64,000 bases of DNA from a bacterium. Its GTDB lineage: Bacteria; Actinomycetota; Acidimicrobiia; Acidimicrobiales; CATQHL01. The notes beneath the pieces were generated by a model that made no database searches, had not been told where the DNA came from, and saw only the letters and a list, made by a program, of their open reading frames with translations. How positions within the stretch are numbered: position 1 is the stretch's first letter; the number at the start of each line of letters is the position of its first letter. Shown here piece after piece: positions 47,030 to 56,921 of this stretch. Position numbers and translations under genes: made by a program. The stretch is from assembly GCA_026708055.1 (NCBI GenBank), contig JAPOVS010000026.1, positions 62,001 to 126,000 on the forward strand, read 5' to 3'.

Positions 47030-48454
47030 TCAGCAGTCTTCCAGAGACTCGTCGCCGGTGGGAGCACCGGCCGGACCGTCGGATCCGGTGGCGGCCACCG
47101 CTCGCTGCGTGCGGCGGGCGAGCAGCCCGGCGACGATCACGGTCAGCCCGGCGAGCCACAGCGTCAGGCGCACGCCCGGTAGCTCCACGACCACGATGCC
47201 GATGTCGATCGAGCGGTCCCAGAGCACCTCGGACACTCGGTCGAAGAGGGCCGCCAGCAGGGGACCTACCACCAGCGCCAACACGACGCAGAGTCGCACG
47301 ATCGAGTAGAGCCCGGCGAAGACGCGTCCCCGCACCTCATCCGCGGTGTGCTCGTGCAGCAGGGTGAAGCCCAGGACGTACATGCCCCCGGCGCACGCGC
47401 CGACCGCGCCGGCCACCAGCATCACCCACGGCAGCGATCCCAGCGACGAGGCCACCAGCAGACACACACCGGCCCCCGTGAGCGAACGGGCGAACACGCG
47501 GTGCTTGTGGACGCGCCGCTGCAACAGCGACAGCACCACCACGCCGACGCCGACGCCGGCGCTCAGCCCGGTGACGATGTCGGCGAACCCCCCCTCGCCG
47601 ACCCGGAGCACCTCGATGGCGTACACCAGCGCCAGCGGGATCAGCATGCCGCCACCGATGAGGGCCGTCGCCAGGCCGATGTTGACCGAGCGCACCGTGG
47701 GGTTCACCACCACGTAGCGCCAACCCTCGCGATACTCCCGGAAGACCCCCTCCCACCGCACGGTGGGACGCTCCGCACGGGCCGCGTCGCGGGGGTGGCG
47801 GAGCGGCAACGAGAACACGAGCGCCGCCGAGACCACGAAGGTCAGCGCGTCGAGGTAGAAGATGGGCCCCTGCTTGTCCGGATAGAGCAGCCCGAGCCAC
47901 CCCTCCGGGTCGGCGCTCTCCAGGGCGCCCGCGACCCTGGCGAAGATGAGTGAGGCGATGGGGAACGTGGCGTAGGTGGCGAACATGGACAGCGAGTTGG
48001 CCGTGGTCAGGTGCGTTGCCGGGAGCAGGTTCGGGACCGAGGCCTCCTTGGCTGGGATCCACAGCAGCGTGAACGCCTCCAGCGCCAGCGACACCAGGAC
48101 GAGTTGCCAAACGCTGTTGACCAGCGGCACGACCAGCAGGATCCCCGCCCTTGCCAGGTCGCAGGTGACCATGAGCCGTCGGCGGTCGAAACGGTCGGCG
48201 AGCACGCCGGCCACCTGCGAGAAGAAGACGCCCGGCACCAGGCGGGCGGCGATCACCACGCCGATGGCGGCCTCGGGGGTGCCCGCGCCGAGGCGCGCCG
48301 CCACCACGGCGATGGCCAGGAAGCCCAGCCAGTCGCCCGTGGAGGTGACGACCTGTGCCGACCAGAGCCGGAAGAACTGGGGAGTGGCGAAGACCCGCCG
48401 CTGGAAGGCCGCCCACCTGCGGCGCTGCCCGGCAGCCGCTCCCTCAGCCGTCAC
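47030..48454 (-). CDS. MFS transporter
   Basis: A protein of about 474 residues with 10-12 hydrophobic segments. Typical segments are LVPGVFFSQVAGVLADRFDR followed by RRLMV (the MFS A-motif loop), WLGFLAIAVVAARLGAGTP and VLGFTLLHEHTADEVRGRVF. The branch resembles the MFS_3/enterobactin-exporter type. GTG 48454 overlaps the topA stop by 11 nt, so the two are probably co-translated; tmk follows. The substrate is unknown. Confidence 0.85.
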   Translation of the reverse strand: MTAEGAAAGQRRRWAAFQRRVFATPQFFRLWSAQVVTSTGDWLGFLAIAVVAARLGAGTPEAAIGVVIAARLVPGVFFSQVAGVLADRFDRRRLMVTCDLARAGILLVVPLVNSVWQLVLVSLALEAFTLLWIPAKEASVPNLLPATHLTTANSLSMFATYATFPIASLIFARVAGALESADPEGWLGLLYPDKQGPIFYLDALTFVVSAALVFSLPLRHPRDAARAERPTVRWEGVFREYREGWRYVVVNPTVRSVNIGLATALIGGGMLIPLALVYAIEVLRVGEGGFADIVTGLSAGVGVGVVVLSLLQRRVHKHRVFARSLTGAGVCLLVASSLGSLPWVMLVAGAVGACAGGMYVLGFTLLHEHTADEVRGRVFAGLYSIVRLCVVLALVVGPLLAALFDRVSEVLWDRSIDIGIVVVELPGVRLTLWLAGLTVIVAGLLARRTQRAVAATGSDGPAGAPTGDESLEDC

Positions 48455-51116
48455 GGGCAGGAGGTCCCTTCCGGCGCCGGGATCCACCGGAACCTCCCTT
48501 GCGGGCCTGGCGCGGCGGAGCGTCGCGGCGGGCCGCCAGCAGGTCGGAGGCACGCTGGGGCGTCAGCGCCTCGGGCATGTCCCCGGAGCGCAGCGACGCA
48601 TTCGTCTCCCCGTCGGTGACGTACGGGCCGTAGCGACCGTCACGGATCACGAGGGGGCGGCCGGTGACCGGATCGTCCCCGAGGTCCCGCAGCGGCGGCT
48701 TGGGCTCCCGACCGCGCCCGCGGCGCGGCTGCGCCAGCAGCGTGAGGCACTCCTCGAGGCCGATCTCGAAGATCTGCTCCTCGGTCTCCAGCGAACGGGT
48801 CTCGGACCCCTTCTTCACGTAGGGCCCGAACCGCCCTGCCTGCGTCGTGATCTCGACGCCGTCGGCGGGGTCCGCCCCGACGGTCCGCGGCAGGCTGAGG
48901 AGCCGCAGCGCATCGGACAGCGTGACGTCCTCGAGAGTCATCGAACTGAACAGGGAGGCGAACTTCTCCGCCTTGGCGTCGGGCGTCTCGGGCGGCGGGC
49001 CGAGTTGCACGTAGGGCCCGTAGCGACCATCGCGAGCGGTGACCGGCAGGCCCGAAGCGGGATCGGTCCCCAGCGAGCGGCCGGTCGCCGGTCGGCTGAG
49101 CAGCTCCAGCACCAGATCCACCGTCACCTCGTCCGGTGAGGTGTCCTCGGGGAGCTGCGCGCGCTCGTCACCGCATGTGACGTACGGACCGAACCGCCCG
49201 AGCCGTGCTTCGATGGGCCGCCCGTCGGGGTGGGTGCCGATCGCCACGGCGTTGACCGCCCGCACATCGATCTCATCGAGATTGTCCGAGACCCGGCTCT
49301 TGAGGCCAGGATCACCGTCGGCGCCGAAGTAGAACACCGAGAGCCAGGGAAGGTACTCCTGGCGGCCGCGGGCGATGTCGTCGAGGTCGTCCTCCATGCG
49401 GGCCGTGAAGGCGTAGTCCACGAAGTCACCGAAATGGCCCTCGAGGAGGCTCACCACGCTGAAGGCGGTGAACGTGGGGATCAGCGCTGTCCCCTTCTTG
49501 CGGACGTACCCGCGGTCGGTGATCGTCGTGATGATCGTGGCGTACGTGGAGGGCCGGCCCACCCCCAACTCCTCGAGCCGGCGCACGAGCGTGGCCTCGG
49601 TGAATCGCGCCGGCGGCTGGGTCTCGTGACTGGACACCTCCGGGGCCGCGAGCGCCAGTACGTCGCCGGCCGCGACCTGTGGCAGGCGGCGCTGCGCCTC
49701 CTCCGCGCCCGCTCCGCCGTTCGCCCCGCCCGCGGCACCGGCCGGCTGGGGGTCCCAGACGCGCCTGAACCCCTCGTGGGCGATCACCGTGCCCGAGGTG
49801 GCGAGTCTGACCTCGGACCCGCTCGCGAGCTGCGCCGCAGCCTCGATCGTGACGGTCTCACCGGTGACGTCGGTCATCTGCGAGGCGAGCGTGCGGCGCC
49901 AGATGAGCTCGTAGACGTCCGCCTCCACCGGGGACAGCCGCCCGCGCAACGACTCGGGGGAGGCGAATTCCTCGCCGGCGGGCCGGATCGCCTCGTGCGC
50001 CTCCTGGGCGTTGCGGACCTTGCTGCGGTACTGGCGCGGCTTCGACGGCAGGAACTCCGTGCCGTGGCGCGCGGCGACCTCGGCACGGGCGGCCTTCAGG
50101 GCCACCTCCGCGAGGGTGACCGAATCGGTCCGCATGTAGGTGATGAACCCCTGCTCGTAGAGCGATTGGGCCACGCGCATGACCGCGGAGGCCGACAGGC
50201 GCAGCCGTCGCCCTGCCTCCTGCTGCAGCGTGGAGGTGATGAACGGCGGCGCCGGTCGGCGACGGTAGGGCTTGGCCGTCACCGACGCCACCTCCGCGGT
50301 CCCGCCGTCCAATTCCTCGGCCAGCCGGCGCGCCGCCGGCCCGTCGAGGGTGACGACATTCTCGGCGCGCGGCTTCCCGTCGGCGCCGAAGTCCCGCCCG
50401 GTCGCGATCCGGGCACCGTCGACGGCGGTCGCGGCCATACCGAACTGCTCACCGCCCCTCGTTGCCGCGGTGACGTCGAGCGTCCAGTAGCCGGCCGGCA
50501 CGAACGCCATGCGCTCGCGCTCGCGCTCGACGACGATCCTGGTCGCCACGCTCTGAACACGCCCGGCCGACAGTCGAGGGGCCACCTTCTTCCACAGCAC
50601 CGGCGAGACCTCGTAGCCGTAGAGCCGGTCGAGCAGCCGGCGGGCCTCCTGCGCGTCCACGAGCCGCCGGTCGATCTCCCGGGGGCTCGCCAACGCGGAG
50701 CGGATGGCATCGGGAGTGATCTCGTGGAACACCAGCCGGCGCACCGTCACCCGTTGCGGGGGCGAGAGGACCTGCAGCAGGTGCCAGGCGATGGCCTCGC
50801 CCTCGCGATCCTCGTCGGTGGCCAGATAGAGCTCGTCGGCCGTGGCGACGAGCTTCTTGAGCGACGCCACCGTCTTCTTCTTGTCGCTGTTCAGCACGTA
50901 GAGCGGCTTGAAGTCGTTCTCCACATCGATTCCCAGGCGCGCCCACGGCTCGGCCTGGTAGGCCTTGGGGATCTCCGAGGCCTTGGTCGGGAGATCGCGG
51001 ATGTGGCCGCGGGACGACTCCACGGTGTAGCTGTCGTCCAGGAAGCGGGCGATCGTCGTGGCCTTGGTGGGCGATTCGACGATGACGACCCGCTTCGGCG
51101 AGGTGGCTGAGGCCAT
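48444..51116 (-). CDS. topA: DNA topoisomerase I
   Basis: An 890-residue type IA topoisomerase. The TOPRIM domain has VVIVESPTKATTIARFLDDS and ATDEDREGEAIAWHLLQVL, and the active-site tyrosine lies in EQGFITYMRTDSVTLAEVAL. The C-terminal 280 residues contain four repeats of the G-x-P...GRYGPYV type (VTARDGRYGPYVQLGPPPET, ITTQAGRFGPYVKKGSETRS), as in actinobacterial TopA, instead of zinc ribbons. ATG 51116 (MASATSPKRVVIVESP) is preferred over 51125. Confidence 0.96.
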   Translation of the reverse strand: MASATSPKRVVIVESPTKATTIARFLDDSYTVESSRGHIRDLPTKASEIPKAYQAEPWARLGIDVENDFKPLYVLNSDKKKTVASLKKLVATADELYLATDEDREGEAIAWHLLQVLSPPQRVTVRRLVFHEITPDAIRSALASPREIDRRLVDAQEARRLLDRLYGYEVSPVLWKKVAPRLSAGRVQSVATRIVVERERERMAFVPAGYWTLDVTAATRGGEQFGMAATAVDGARIATGRDFGADGKPRAENVVTLDGPAARRLAEELDGGTAEVASVTAKPYRRRPAPPFITSTLQQEAGRRLRLSASAVMRVAQSLYEQGFITYMRTDSVTLAEVALKAARAEVAARHGTEFLPSKPRQYRSKVRNAQEAHEAIRPAGEEFASPESLRGRLSPVEADVYELIWRRTLASQMTDVTGETVTIEAAAQLASGSEVRLATSGTVIAHEGFRRVWDPQPAGAAGGANGGAGAEEAQRRLPQVAAGDVLALAAPEVSSHETQPPARFTEATLVRRLEELGVGRPSTYATIITTITDRGYVRKKGTALIPTFTAFSVVSLLEGHFGDFVDYAFTARMEDDLDDIARGRQEYLPWLSVFYFGADGDPGLKSRVSDNLDEIDVRAVNAVAIGTHPDGRPIEARLGRFGPYVTCGDERAQLPEDTSPDEVTVDLVLELLSRPATGRSLGTDPASGLPVTARDGRYGPYVQLGPPPETPDAKAEKFASLFSSMTLEDVTLSDALRLLSLPRTVGADPADGVEITTQAGRFGPYVKKGSETRSLETEEQIFEIGLEECLTLLAQPRRGRGREPKPPLRDLGDDPVTGRPLVIRDGRYGPYVTDGETNASLRSGDMPEALTPQRASDLLAARRDAPPRQARKGGSGGSRRRKGPPARDG

Positions 51117-51133
51117 GGACAGCAAGATACGGG

Positions 51134-52573
51134 CTAGCGGTGACCGGACGCCGCCAGCGTGCCGACAACGCGGCGACCGGCCAGCCGCAGCACCATCAGT
51201 CCGAGCACCGCAGCCACCAGGGACGCCACCAGGACGCCGATCTTCGCCTCGTCGCCCGCCGCGGAACCGTTGAACGCCAGCGCCGTCACGAACAGTGCCA
51301 CGGTGAATCCGATGCCCGCAACGATCGACACTCCGACGACGTGCAGTCTGGTGACGCCGGCCGGCAACGAACTGAGACCGAGTCGCGTGGCCAGCAGTGT
51401 GAATCCGGACACGCCGACGGTCTTGCCGACCAGCAGCCCCAGGGCCACGCCGATGGTGACCGACGAGGTCGCCGCGCCGCGCAGCGAGTCAGCGCTGAGC
51501 GTCACACCGGCGTTCGCCAGGGCGAAGACCGGCACGATGAGATAGCTGACGTACGGATGCAGTGCCACCTCGAGGCGCTCGGCCACCGAGCGCGACTCGG
51601 CGATGCCAAAGTTGGCTCGGCGGATGTCGGTGACCGAGATGGCCGACTTGTCCTGCAGCCAGCGGGCCACCGAACGGGCGTCGGTCTCCCGCTGCAGCGG
51701 CTTGGCCGGTGTCAGCAGGCCGAGTACGACGCCGGCGATCGTGGCGTGGACGCCGGAGTTCAGGGTGGCCCACCACACGAAGACGCCGATGAGCATGTAC
51801 ACCGGCCACTGCCAGACGCGGATCCGCGTCAGGGTGGCGATCAGAACGCACAGCAGCCCCGCCAGCCCGAGCCATCCCAGCGATATGTCGGAGCTGTAGA
51901 AGATCGCGATCACGAGGATCGCGCCGATGTCGTCGACGATCGCCAGCGTCAGCAGGAACAGGCGCAGCCAGCCCGGAACCCACTTACCGACGAGGGACAC
52001 GACCCCGACCGCGAAGGCGATGTCGGTGGCCATCGGCACACCCCAGCCGTTGAGGTTGTCACCCCCCAGGTTGAAGGCCACATAGACCAGGGCCGGCACC
52101 ACCATGCCCCCGAGCGCGGCGACGGCCGGAAGCAGCGCGTCGCGCGGCCGCCGCAACCGCCCGGTGACCAACTCACGCTTGATCTCCAGACCCACCACGA
52201 AGAAGAACAGCGCCATGAGCGCGTCGTTCACGAAGCCGTGCAGATCCTCGTCGAAGACCACGAAATCGCTCACCGAGATCTCGATGGGGGTGTGCCAGAA
52301 CTCCTCGTAGCTGTGCCCGACCGGGGAGTTCACCCAGATGAGGGCGGCGACGGTGGCGAGCAGGAGGAGGATTCCCCCTGAGGTCTCGATGTGCAGGAAG
52401 TGCAACAGCGGGCGGCCCACCGTGCGGGCCAGAGCGCTGTCGCGGCCGATGAACGTCAGGCTGCTGTCGGGCGGTGAGCCCGTCTCGCGGTGCTCGCCGT
52501 CCCCTTGGGGATTCCTGTCGAGAACCGGCGGTTCCGGGTCCTCGCCGCCCTCGATGTGCCCGTGATTCGACAT
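51134..52573 (-). CDS. nhaA: Na+/H+ antiporter NhaA
   Basis: A 479-residue integral membrane antiporter exchanging Na+ for H+. NhaA signatures are VNDALMALFFFVVGLEIKRE, WGVPMATDIAFAVGVVSLVG and LTLAIVDDIGAILVIAIFYS; the last holds the paired Asp ion-binding site (VDD). There are about 11-12 hydrophobic segments. The first 60 residues are a hydrophilic acidic extension. The ATG at 52573 is chosen because the upstream extension is unlike the family; GGGGA precedes it. Confidence 0.95.
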   Translation of the reverse strand: MSNHGHIEGGEDPEPPVLDRNPQGDGEHRETGSPPDSSLTFIGRDSALARTVGRPLLHFLHIETSGGILLLLATVAALIWVNSPVGHSYEEFWHTPIEISVSDFVVFDEDLHGFVNDALMALFFFVVGLEIKRELVTGRLRRPRDALLPAVAALGGMVVPALVYVAFNLGGDNLNGWGVPMATDIAFAVGVVSLVGKWVPGWLRLFLLTLAIVDDIGAILVIAIFYSSDISLGWLGLAGLLCVLIATLTRIRVWQWPVYMLIGVFVWWATLNSGVHATIAGVVLGLLTPAKPLQRETDARSVARWLQDKSAISVTDIRRANFGIAESRSVAERLEVALHPYVSYLIVPVFALANAGVTLSADSLRGAATSSVTIGVALGLLVGKTVGVSGFTLLATRLGLSSLPAGVTRLHVVGVSIVAGIGFTVALFVTALAFNGSAAGDEAKIGVLVASLVAAVLGLMVLRLAGRRVVGTLAASGHR

Positions 52574-52748
52574 GACCGTCCCCGACAGACTCTCCCGACG
52601 ACTCTGGCACGCTAGCGGCTCGCCCGCCCCTCCAGCCTCGCAACCGCCGGACCGGACGGCGTCGCGTTCGGGCGCCGGAGGTGACAATCAGGTGCCGAGC
52701 GGGCAGCCGCGGCGCCGGGCGAACCGGGCGATCGGCCCCGCCCGCCGG

Positions 52749-53198
52749 CTAGCCCGAGGAGGTGTGGACCACCAGCCGGACTTCGGTCCCGCGACGGCTC
52801 GTGGCGATCGAATGGTCGTCGGACATGATCCGCATCAGCCACAGGCCCATGCCCTTCTCGGTCTCCAACCGGTGGGGATCGGTCGGTTCTGGAGGCTCGG
52901 GCACGCTCGCCGGGTCGAACCCACCACCCCGGTCGTAGACGCCGATCTCGACGCGTCCCGGACTGGGAACGCAGCAGATCCTGATCGGCGCGCCGGTCCG
53001 GCGTGCGGCGTGAGCGGCGATGGCGTTGGTGACAGCTTCGGAGACGGCGACCCGGAGGTCCTCGAGGCGCCGCGCATCCACCCCCGCCTGTCTGGCGACC
53101 GCCTCGGCGACGAAGTTCCGCACCATCGCCACGTACTCGGTTCGAGGCGGGATACTGATCTCCACCGCGTCGCCGCGGTCGTGCGCTGCTGCCGCCAT
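52749..53198 (-). CDS. RsbW-like ATP-binding anti-sigma or signalling kinase (HATPase)
   Basis: A 149-residue GHKL ATPase domain. The N-box is RVAVSEAVTNAIAAHAARR, the G1-box YDRGGGFDPASV and the G2-box EKGMGLWLMRIMSDD, matching serine kinases of the RsbW/SpoIIAB group. No sigma factor or anti-anti-sigma partner is adjacent; the tad genes lie upstream on the same strand. ATG 53198 gives a domain-length protein. Confidence 0.82.
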   Translation of the reverse strand: MAAAAHDRGDAVEISIPPRTEYVAMVRNFVAEAVARQAGVDARRLEDLRVAVSEAVTNAIAAHAARRTGAPIRICCVPSPGRVEIGVYDRGGGFDPASVPEPPEPTDPHRLETEKGMGLWLMRIMSDDHSIATSRRGTEVRLVVHTSSG

Positions 53199-53295
53199 CG
53201 GCAATGGTCCCGGGTCGGAATGGGGCGAATTCCTGCGGGGTTCACAGTATCGGGACGGGGTACTCCCGCCGCGGCGCGTGCGGTCCGTGTCCCGG

Positions 53296-53691
53296 TCAGC
53301 GTTCGCTCCGCATGACCGCCTCCCCCGACAGCACCAGGTCGTCCAGCACAACCCCGAACGGGGCGACGCGCACCGGGGAGCGGTAATTCAGCCGGACCGA
53401 GACGTTGCCGGTGCCGGGACGTTCTTCGACGCGTACCCGCAGACGTTGCGGATCCAGGCGCGAAGCCGCCAGCGCGGCAGGCCGCGCCGCACTGGACTCG
53501 CCGCTGACAGCCACGGCACGAGCAGCCTCGCGGGCGCTGTGGATCACCATGATCTGGTCACGCGCGGTCAGCGCCAGTTGCACCAGCAACAGGGCCATCA
53601 ACATCAGGAGCGGCGTCAGCAGCGCCAGCTCCACGGTCGCCTGACCCTGTTGCGAGGGACACCGGCGACCACCTGGCTCGCCCGCTCTCAC
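53296..53691 (-). CDS. TadE-family pseudopilin
   Basis: A 131-residue protein with a TadE N-terminus, QGQATVELALLTPLLMLMAL. This combines a G/E prepilin-like site with a hydrophobic helix. A small extracytoplasmic domain follows (DQIMVIHSAREAARAVAVSG). The GTG at 53691 overlaps the stop of the upstream pilin gene (GTGA). It is the last gene of the tad operon. Confidence 0.82.
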   Translation of the reverse strand: MRAGEPGGRRCPSQQGQATVELALLTPLLMLMALLLVQLALTARDQIMVIHSAREAARAVAVSGESSAARPAALAASRLDPQRLRVRVEERPGTGNVSVRLNYRSPVRVAPFGVVLDDLVLSGEAVMRSER

Positions 53692-53909
53692 GTGATGAGT
53701 TTGCTGATCGACCGGAACACGGCGTTCAACAGCCGGCTCACCATGTTCGTGTTCCGCGCCCAGTCCAGGACGAGCACCGCCACGAGGGCCACGCCGAGCA
53801 GCACGAGGGCGTACTCCGCGGTGGCCTGGCCGGCCTGGGTGGCACGCCGGCGCAGCCGGCGGCCGGACGAGAGTCTTCTCGGCTGAGCGATTGCTGATCC
53901 TGGGGTCAT
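53688..53909 (-). CDS. DUF4244-type pilin-like protein
   Basis: A 73-residue protein: a basic leader, then QAGQATAEYALVLLGVALVA and a short amphipathic C-terminus. The AEYALVLL pattern matches the prepilin cleavage site and helix of actinobacterial Flp/DUF4244 proteins. Its place between tadC and tadE supports a role as the major Tad pilin. Confidence 0.85.
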   Translation of the reverse strand: MTPGSAIAQPRRLSSGRRLRRRATQAGQATAEYALVLLGVALVAVLVLDWARNTNMVSRLLNAVFRSISKLIT

Positions 53910-53963
53910 GGTGTGTCCTCCTGGTTGTATGTCGAACGGCGAACGAGTGAGTCGGCGGTGGCG

Positions 53964-54740
53964 TCAGAACCGCAGCAGTTCCAGCGACTGCGCCACCGTC
54001 GGCAGGATCGTCAGCAGGACGAATGCCGGAAGGACGCACAGGGTCAGCGGGAACAGCAGCCGCAGCGGGATCCGCCGGGCCACCGCCTCGGCCTGCCGCC
54101 GCCGCTCGGAGCGGGCCACGGCCGCGGCCCGCTCGAGCGCGGGTCCGAGAGCAGAGCCGTAGCGCAGGGAATCGGTCAGCGGGCGCACGAGCAGCCGCAG
54201 GGGCTCGCCCGCCGGCGTGCGGGTGAGTGCTTCGAGGGCCTCCGCCGTCTCGACCCCGAGCCGCATCTGCCGGACGGCCCGGTCGAGCGCGCTCCCGACA
54301 GGCCCGTCGAGACGGGGCGCCACCGCCTCGGCGGCGAGTCGCACGCTCAGTCCCGCGCTGGCGGCGAGAGCGAAGAGGTCCACCGCCTCGGGCAGTTCTG
54401 CCAGCAGCGTCGCCGCTTCCCGCTGTCGCTGGCGCGCGGCCCGGCGGCGGAGCACGAACCAACTCAGCGCGGCGACCGCCAGTCCCAGCGTGAGGTCGAC
54501 GGTCGCCCCGGCGAGCAGCGCGAGCGCCACCGACCCCGCCCGCCGGTCGGCAGCGGCATCGGGCCGGCGCCCCACCGTCGACCGCAGGATCCGCCCCAGC
54601 GATGCCACGGGCCGGGTCCGGCGACCGCGGCTCGCGACCGGCAGAGCACCGAGGCGCGCCCGGACTGCCGCCGAAGGGGTATGGAGCAGCAGCGCGCCCC
54701 ACAGCACCGCAAGTGCCCAGCCCGCTGCCAGCACGGTCAT
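53964..54740 (-). CDS. tadC: Tad secretion membrane protein TadC-like (T2SSF domain)
   Basis: A 258-residue inner-membrane protein. The T2SSF region contains LLAELPEAVDLFALAASAGL, SLRYGSALGPALERAAAVAR and the final helix FPLTLCVLPAFVLLTILPTV. ATG 54740 overlaps the tadB stop (ATGA), so the two are coupled. Confidence 0.88.
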   Translation of the reverse strand: MTVLAAGWALAVLWGALLLHTPSAAVRARLGALPVASRGRRTRPVASLGRILRSTVGRRPDAAADRRAGSVALALLAGATVDLTLGLAVAALSWFVLRRRAARQRQREAATLLAELPEAVDLFALAASAGLSVRLAAEAVAPRLDGPVGSALDRAVRQMRLGVETAEALEALTRTPAGEPLRLLVRPLTDSLRYGSALGPALERAAAVARSERRRQAEAVARRIPLRLLFPLTLCVLPAFVLLTILPTVAQSLELLRF

Positions 54741-55690
54741 GGCAGCCGCGTGATCCGGTGCATCCAGGCGAACGCCACGAGGTTCAGGACGACGCCGGCG
54801 ACGAGGCAGATCATTCCCAGGGGCGTCCCGTAGAGCGCCAGTACCGAGCCGCTGTCGAGCATCGCCGACATCCCCAGGAAGCAGAGCGGCAGCAGTGCGA
54901 TCAGCAGCCCCGACAGGCGCCCCTGCTGGGCCAGCGAGGCGACCTCGCGTTGGGTTGCCCGCATGCCGCGCAACGTCGCCGCCACACCGTCCACCGCCGG
55001 AGCACGCCGGCCACCGGTGCTGGCGCCGATGGAGAGCGCCGCGGCCGCCAGGTTCACCTCGGGAAGGGGGCAGCCGGAGCGCCAGTGGTCCAGCGCTGCC
55101 GGCAGCGGGCTGCCCGCCCGAACATCCTCCAACACTCTGCGGAGCTCCGCGCCGAGCGGGCCGCTTGCGGGGAGGACCTCCTCCAGAGCGGTGACGGTGG
55201 ACACGCCGGCCCGCAGCGAGCGGGCCACCCGCTCCAGGAAGTCCGGCAGCGCCCCGACGATGAGACGCGCCCTGCGGTGGCGCGACGCCCACAGTGCCGC
55301 GGGCGGTCCGAGCAGGCCGGCCCCGGCCCCTGTGGCGGCTCCGGGCACTCCCGCCAGAACCAGACCGCCCAGGGTCCCCACCCCCAGGGCCGCGCCCCAG
55401 ACGGCGACGGCCTGGGACTCGCCGGACGGAACGGCGGCGTCATCCATGGCGCGCCGCAACCTTCGCCGCGCCCGGCCGAGGGCGCGCCCGGCGAGCGACC
55501 CGCTGGGGGTGTCAGGCGGTCCGCCTTTGGATGGCACCGCCGGTGCGCCAGGTGCCCCCGCTGCGGCGGACCGCTCGGCGAGCAGCCGGCTGCGCCGCCG
55601 CACCCGCCAGCGCGCAACCTCCACCGGCACGCGCCGCAGAGCCAACGCCGCCACGACGATCGCCACCGTGTATCCGAAGGCGCCTGTCAC
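54737..55690 (-). CDS. tadB: Tad secretion membrane protein TadB-like (T2SSF domain)
   Basis: A protein of about 317 residues. After an N-terminal helix and a cytoplasmic linker, the T2SSF domain shows IVGALPDFLERVARSLRAGV, SLPAALDHWRSG-like and MRATQREVASLAQQGRLSGL, then two terminal helices. GTG at 55690 is favoured because AAGGGGG lies eight bases upstream; GTG at 55699 is also possible. The gene starts 14 bases after tadA. Confidence 0.87.
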   Translation of the reverse strand: MTGAFGYTVAIVVAALALRRVPVEVARWRVRRRSRLLAERSAAAGAPGAPAVPSKGGPPDTPSGSLAGRALGRARRRLRRAMDDAAVPSGESQAVAVWGAALGVGTLGGLVLAGVPGAATGAGAGLLGPPAALWASRHRRARLIVGALPDFLERVARSLRAGVSTVTALEEVLPASGPLGAELRRVLEDVRAGSPLPAALDHWRSGCPLPEVNLAAAALSIGASTGGRRAPAVDGVAATLRGMRATQREVASLAQQGRLSGLLIALLPLCFLGMSAMLDSGSVLALYGTPLGMICLVAGVVLNLVAFAWMHRITRLP

Positions 55691-55703
55691 GACCCGCACC
55701 CCC

Positions 55704-56921
55704 TTACAGGTCAAGCCATGCCGGATCGGCCGGCGGTGCATCGAAGGCCCGTGGAGGTGCCTCCGGCAGGGCCCGTAGCGCCACGGCGTCCGCCAGCGTC
55801 GCCAACCGCTCCGGACCGCCGCGCACCTCGGCCACCGCCACGACGCGCCGGGAGCCCGCCGGACCTCGGGCCAGATGCACGACGAAGTCCACCGCGGCGC
55901 TGATCTGATCGCGTACGGCCTGCAGCGGCAGCCCGGCGCCGGCCATGAGGACCATTGTCTCCAGACGCCCGAGCGCATCGGGCGGGCTGTTCGCGTGACA
56001 GGTGGACAGGCAACCGTCGTGACCGGTGTTCATCGCCTGCAACATGTCGAAGGCCTCCGATCCCCGGACCTCGCCGACGAGGATCCGGTCGGGCCGCATG
56101 CGCAACGCGTTGCGCACCAGGTCGCGCACGGTGACCGCCGCCAGACCCTCGATGCTGGGTGGGCGCGCCTCCAGACGGACGACGTGTGCGGCCTGCAGGT
56201 CCAGTTCGGCGGCGTCCTCGACGGTGACGATGCGCTGATCCGCCGGGATGTGCGCCGCCATGGTGTTCAAGAAGGTGGTCTTGCCGGCACCGGTTCCGCC
56301 GCTCACGACGATGTTCGCCCGGGCCGTCACCAGCCAGCGCAGCAAGGCCGCGACCGGCGGCGAGGCAAAGTCCTCCAGCCGCAAGGCGCATGCCCGGAAG
56401 CGGCGGATGATCAGATAGGGACCGTCGACGGCCACGGGTGGCATGACGACGTTGACCCGCGAGCCGTCCGGAAGCCGGGCGTCGGTCAGCGGCGACGTGC
56501 GATCGGCTCGCAGACCCAGCGGCGCCACCACCCGCTCGATGAGCTGGTGCAGCGTTGCCTCGCCGACCGTGACCGCAGTGCGACGCAGCGTCCCGCCCTC
56601 CTCCACCCAGACGGCGCCGGGACCGTTGACCATCACGTCGCTCACCGCTTCGAGCGCTACCAACGCCTCCAGCGGGCCCAGACCGGCGAGGCGGGCCTCC
56701 ACTCGTTGCGCCAGAGCGTCCTGGAGCTCGGGGCTCAGCAGCGGCGCGCGCTGGCGCACCAACTCCCTGATCTGCTCGATGCCCACCGGCTCGCCGGCGA
56801 GGCAGGCCTCCACGACGAGACCGTGCAGATCGCGCTCGACGGTCGCGAGCGGCTCGGAGCTCGCGACCGCGGCGGACTCAGTCATCTCCCCTGCCGGGTG
56901 CGGTCCCGCGGGCGGGCTCAC
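55704..56921 (-). CDS. tadA: Tad pilus assembly ATPase TadA/CpaF
   Basis: A 405-residue type II/IV secretion ATPase. Walker A is [20 protein letters not shown], the Asp box VEDAAELDL, Walker [21 protein letters not shown] and the His box [21 protein letters not shown] 56921 overlaps the stop of the upstream cpaE-like gene (GTGA) and is chosen for that reason; ATG 56885 is an alternative. It powers assembly of the DUF4244 pilin. Confidence 0.93.
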   Translation of the reverse strand: MSPPAGPHPAGEMTESAAVASSEPLATVERDLHGLVVEACLAGEPVGIEQIRELVRQRAPLLSPELQDALAQRVEARLAGLGPLEALVALEAVSDVMVNGPGAVWVEEGGTLRRTAVTVGEATLHQLIERVVAPLGLRADRTSPLTDARLPDGSRVNVVMPPVAVDGPYLIIRRFRACALRLEDFASPPVAALLRWLVTARANIVVSGGTGAGKTTFLNTMAAHIPADQRIVTVEDAAELDLQAAHVVRLEARPPSIEGLAAVTVRDLVRNALRMRPDRILVGEVRGSEAFDMLQAMNTGHDGCLSTCHANSPPDALGRLETMVLMAGAGLPLQAVRDQISAAVDFVVHLARGPAGSRRVVAVAEVRGGPERLATLADAVALRALPEAPPRAFDAPPADPAWLDL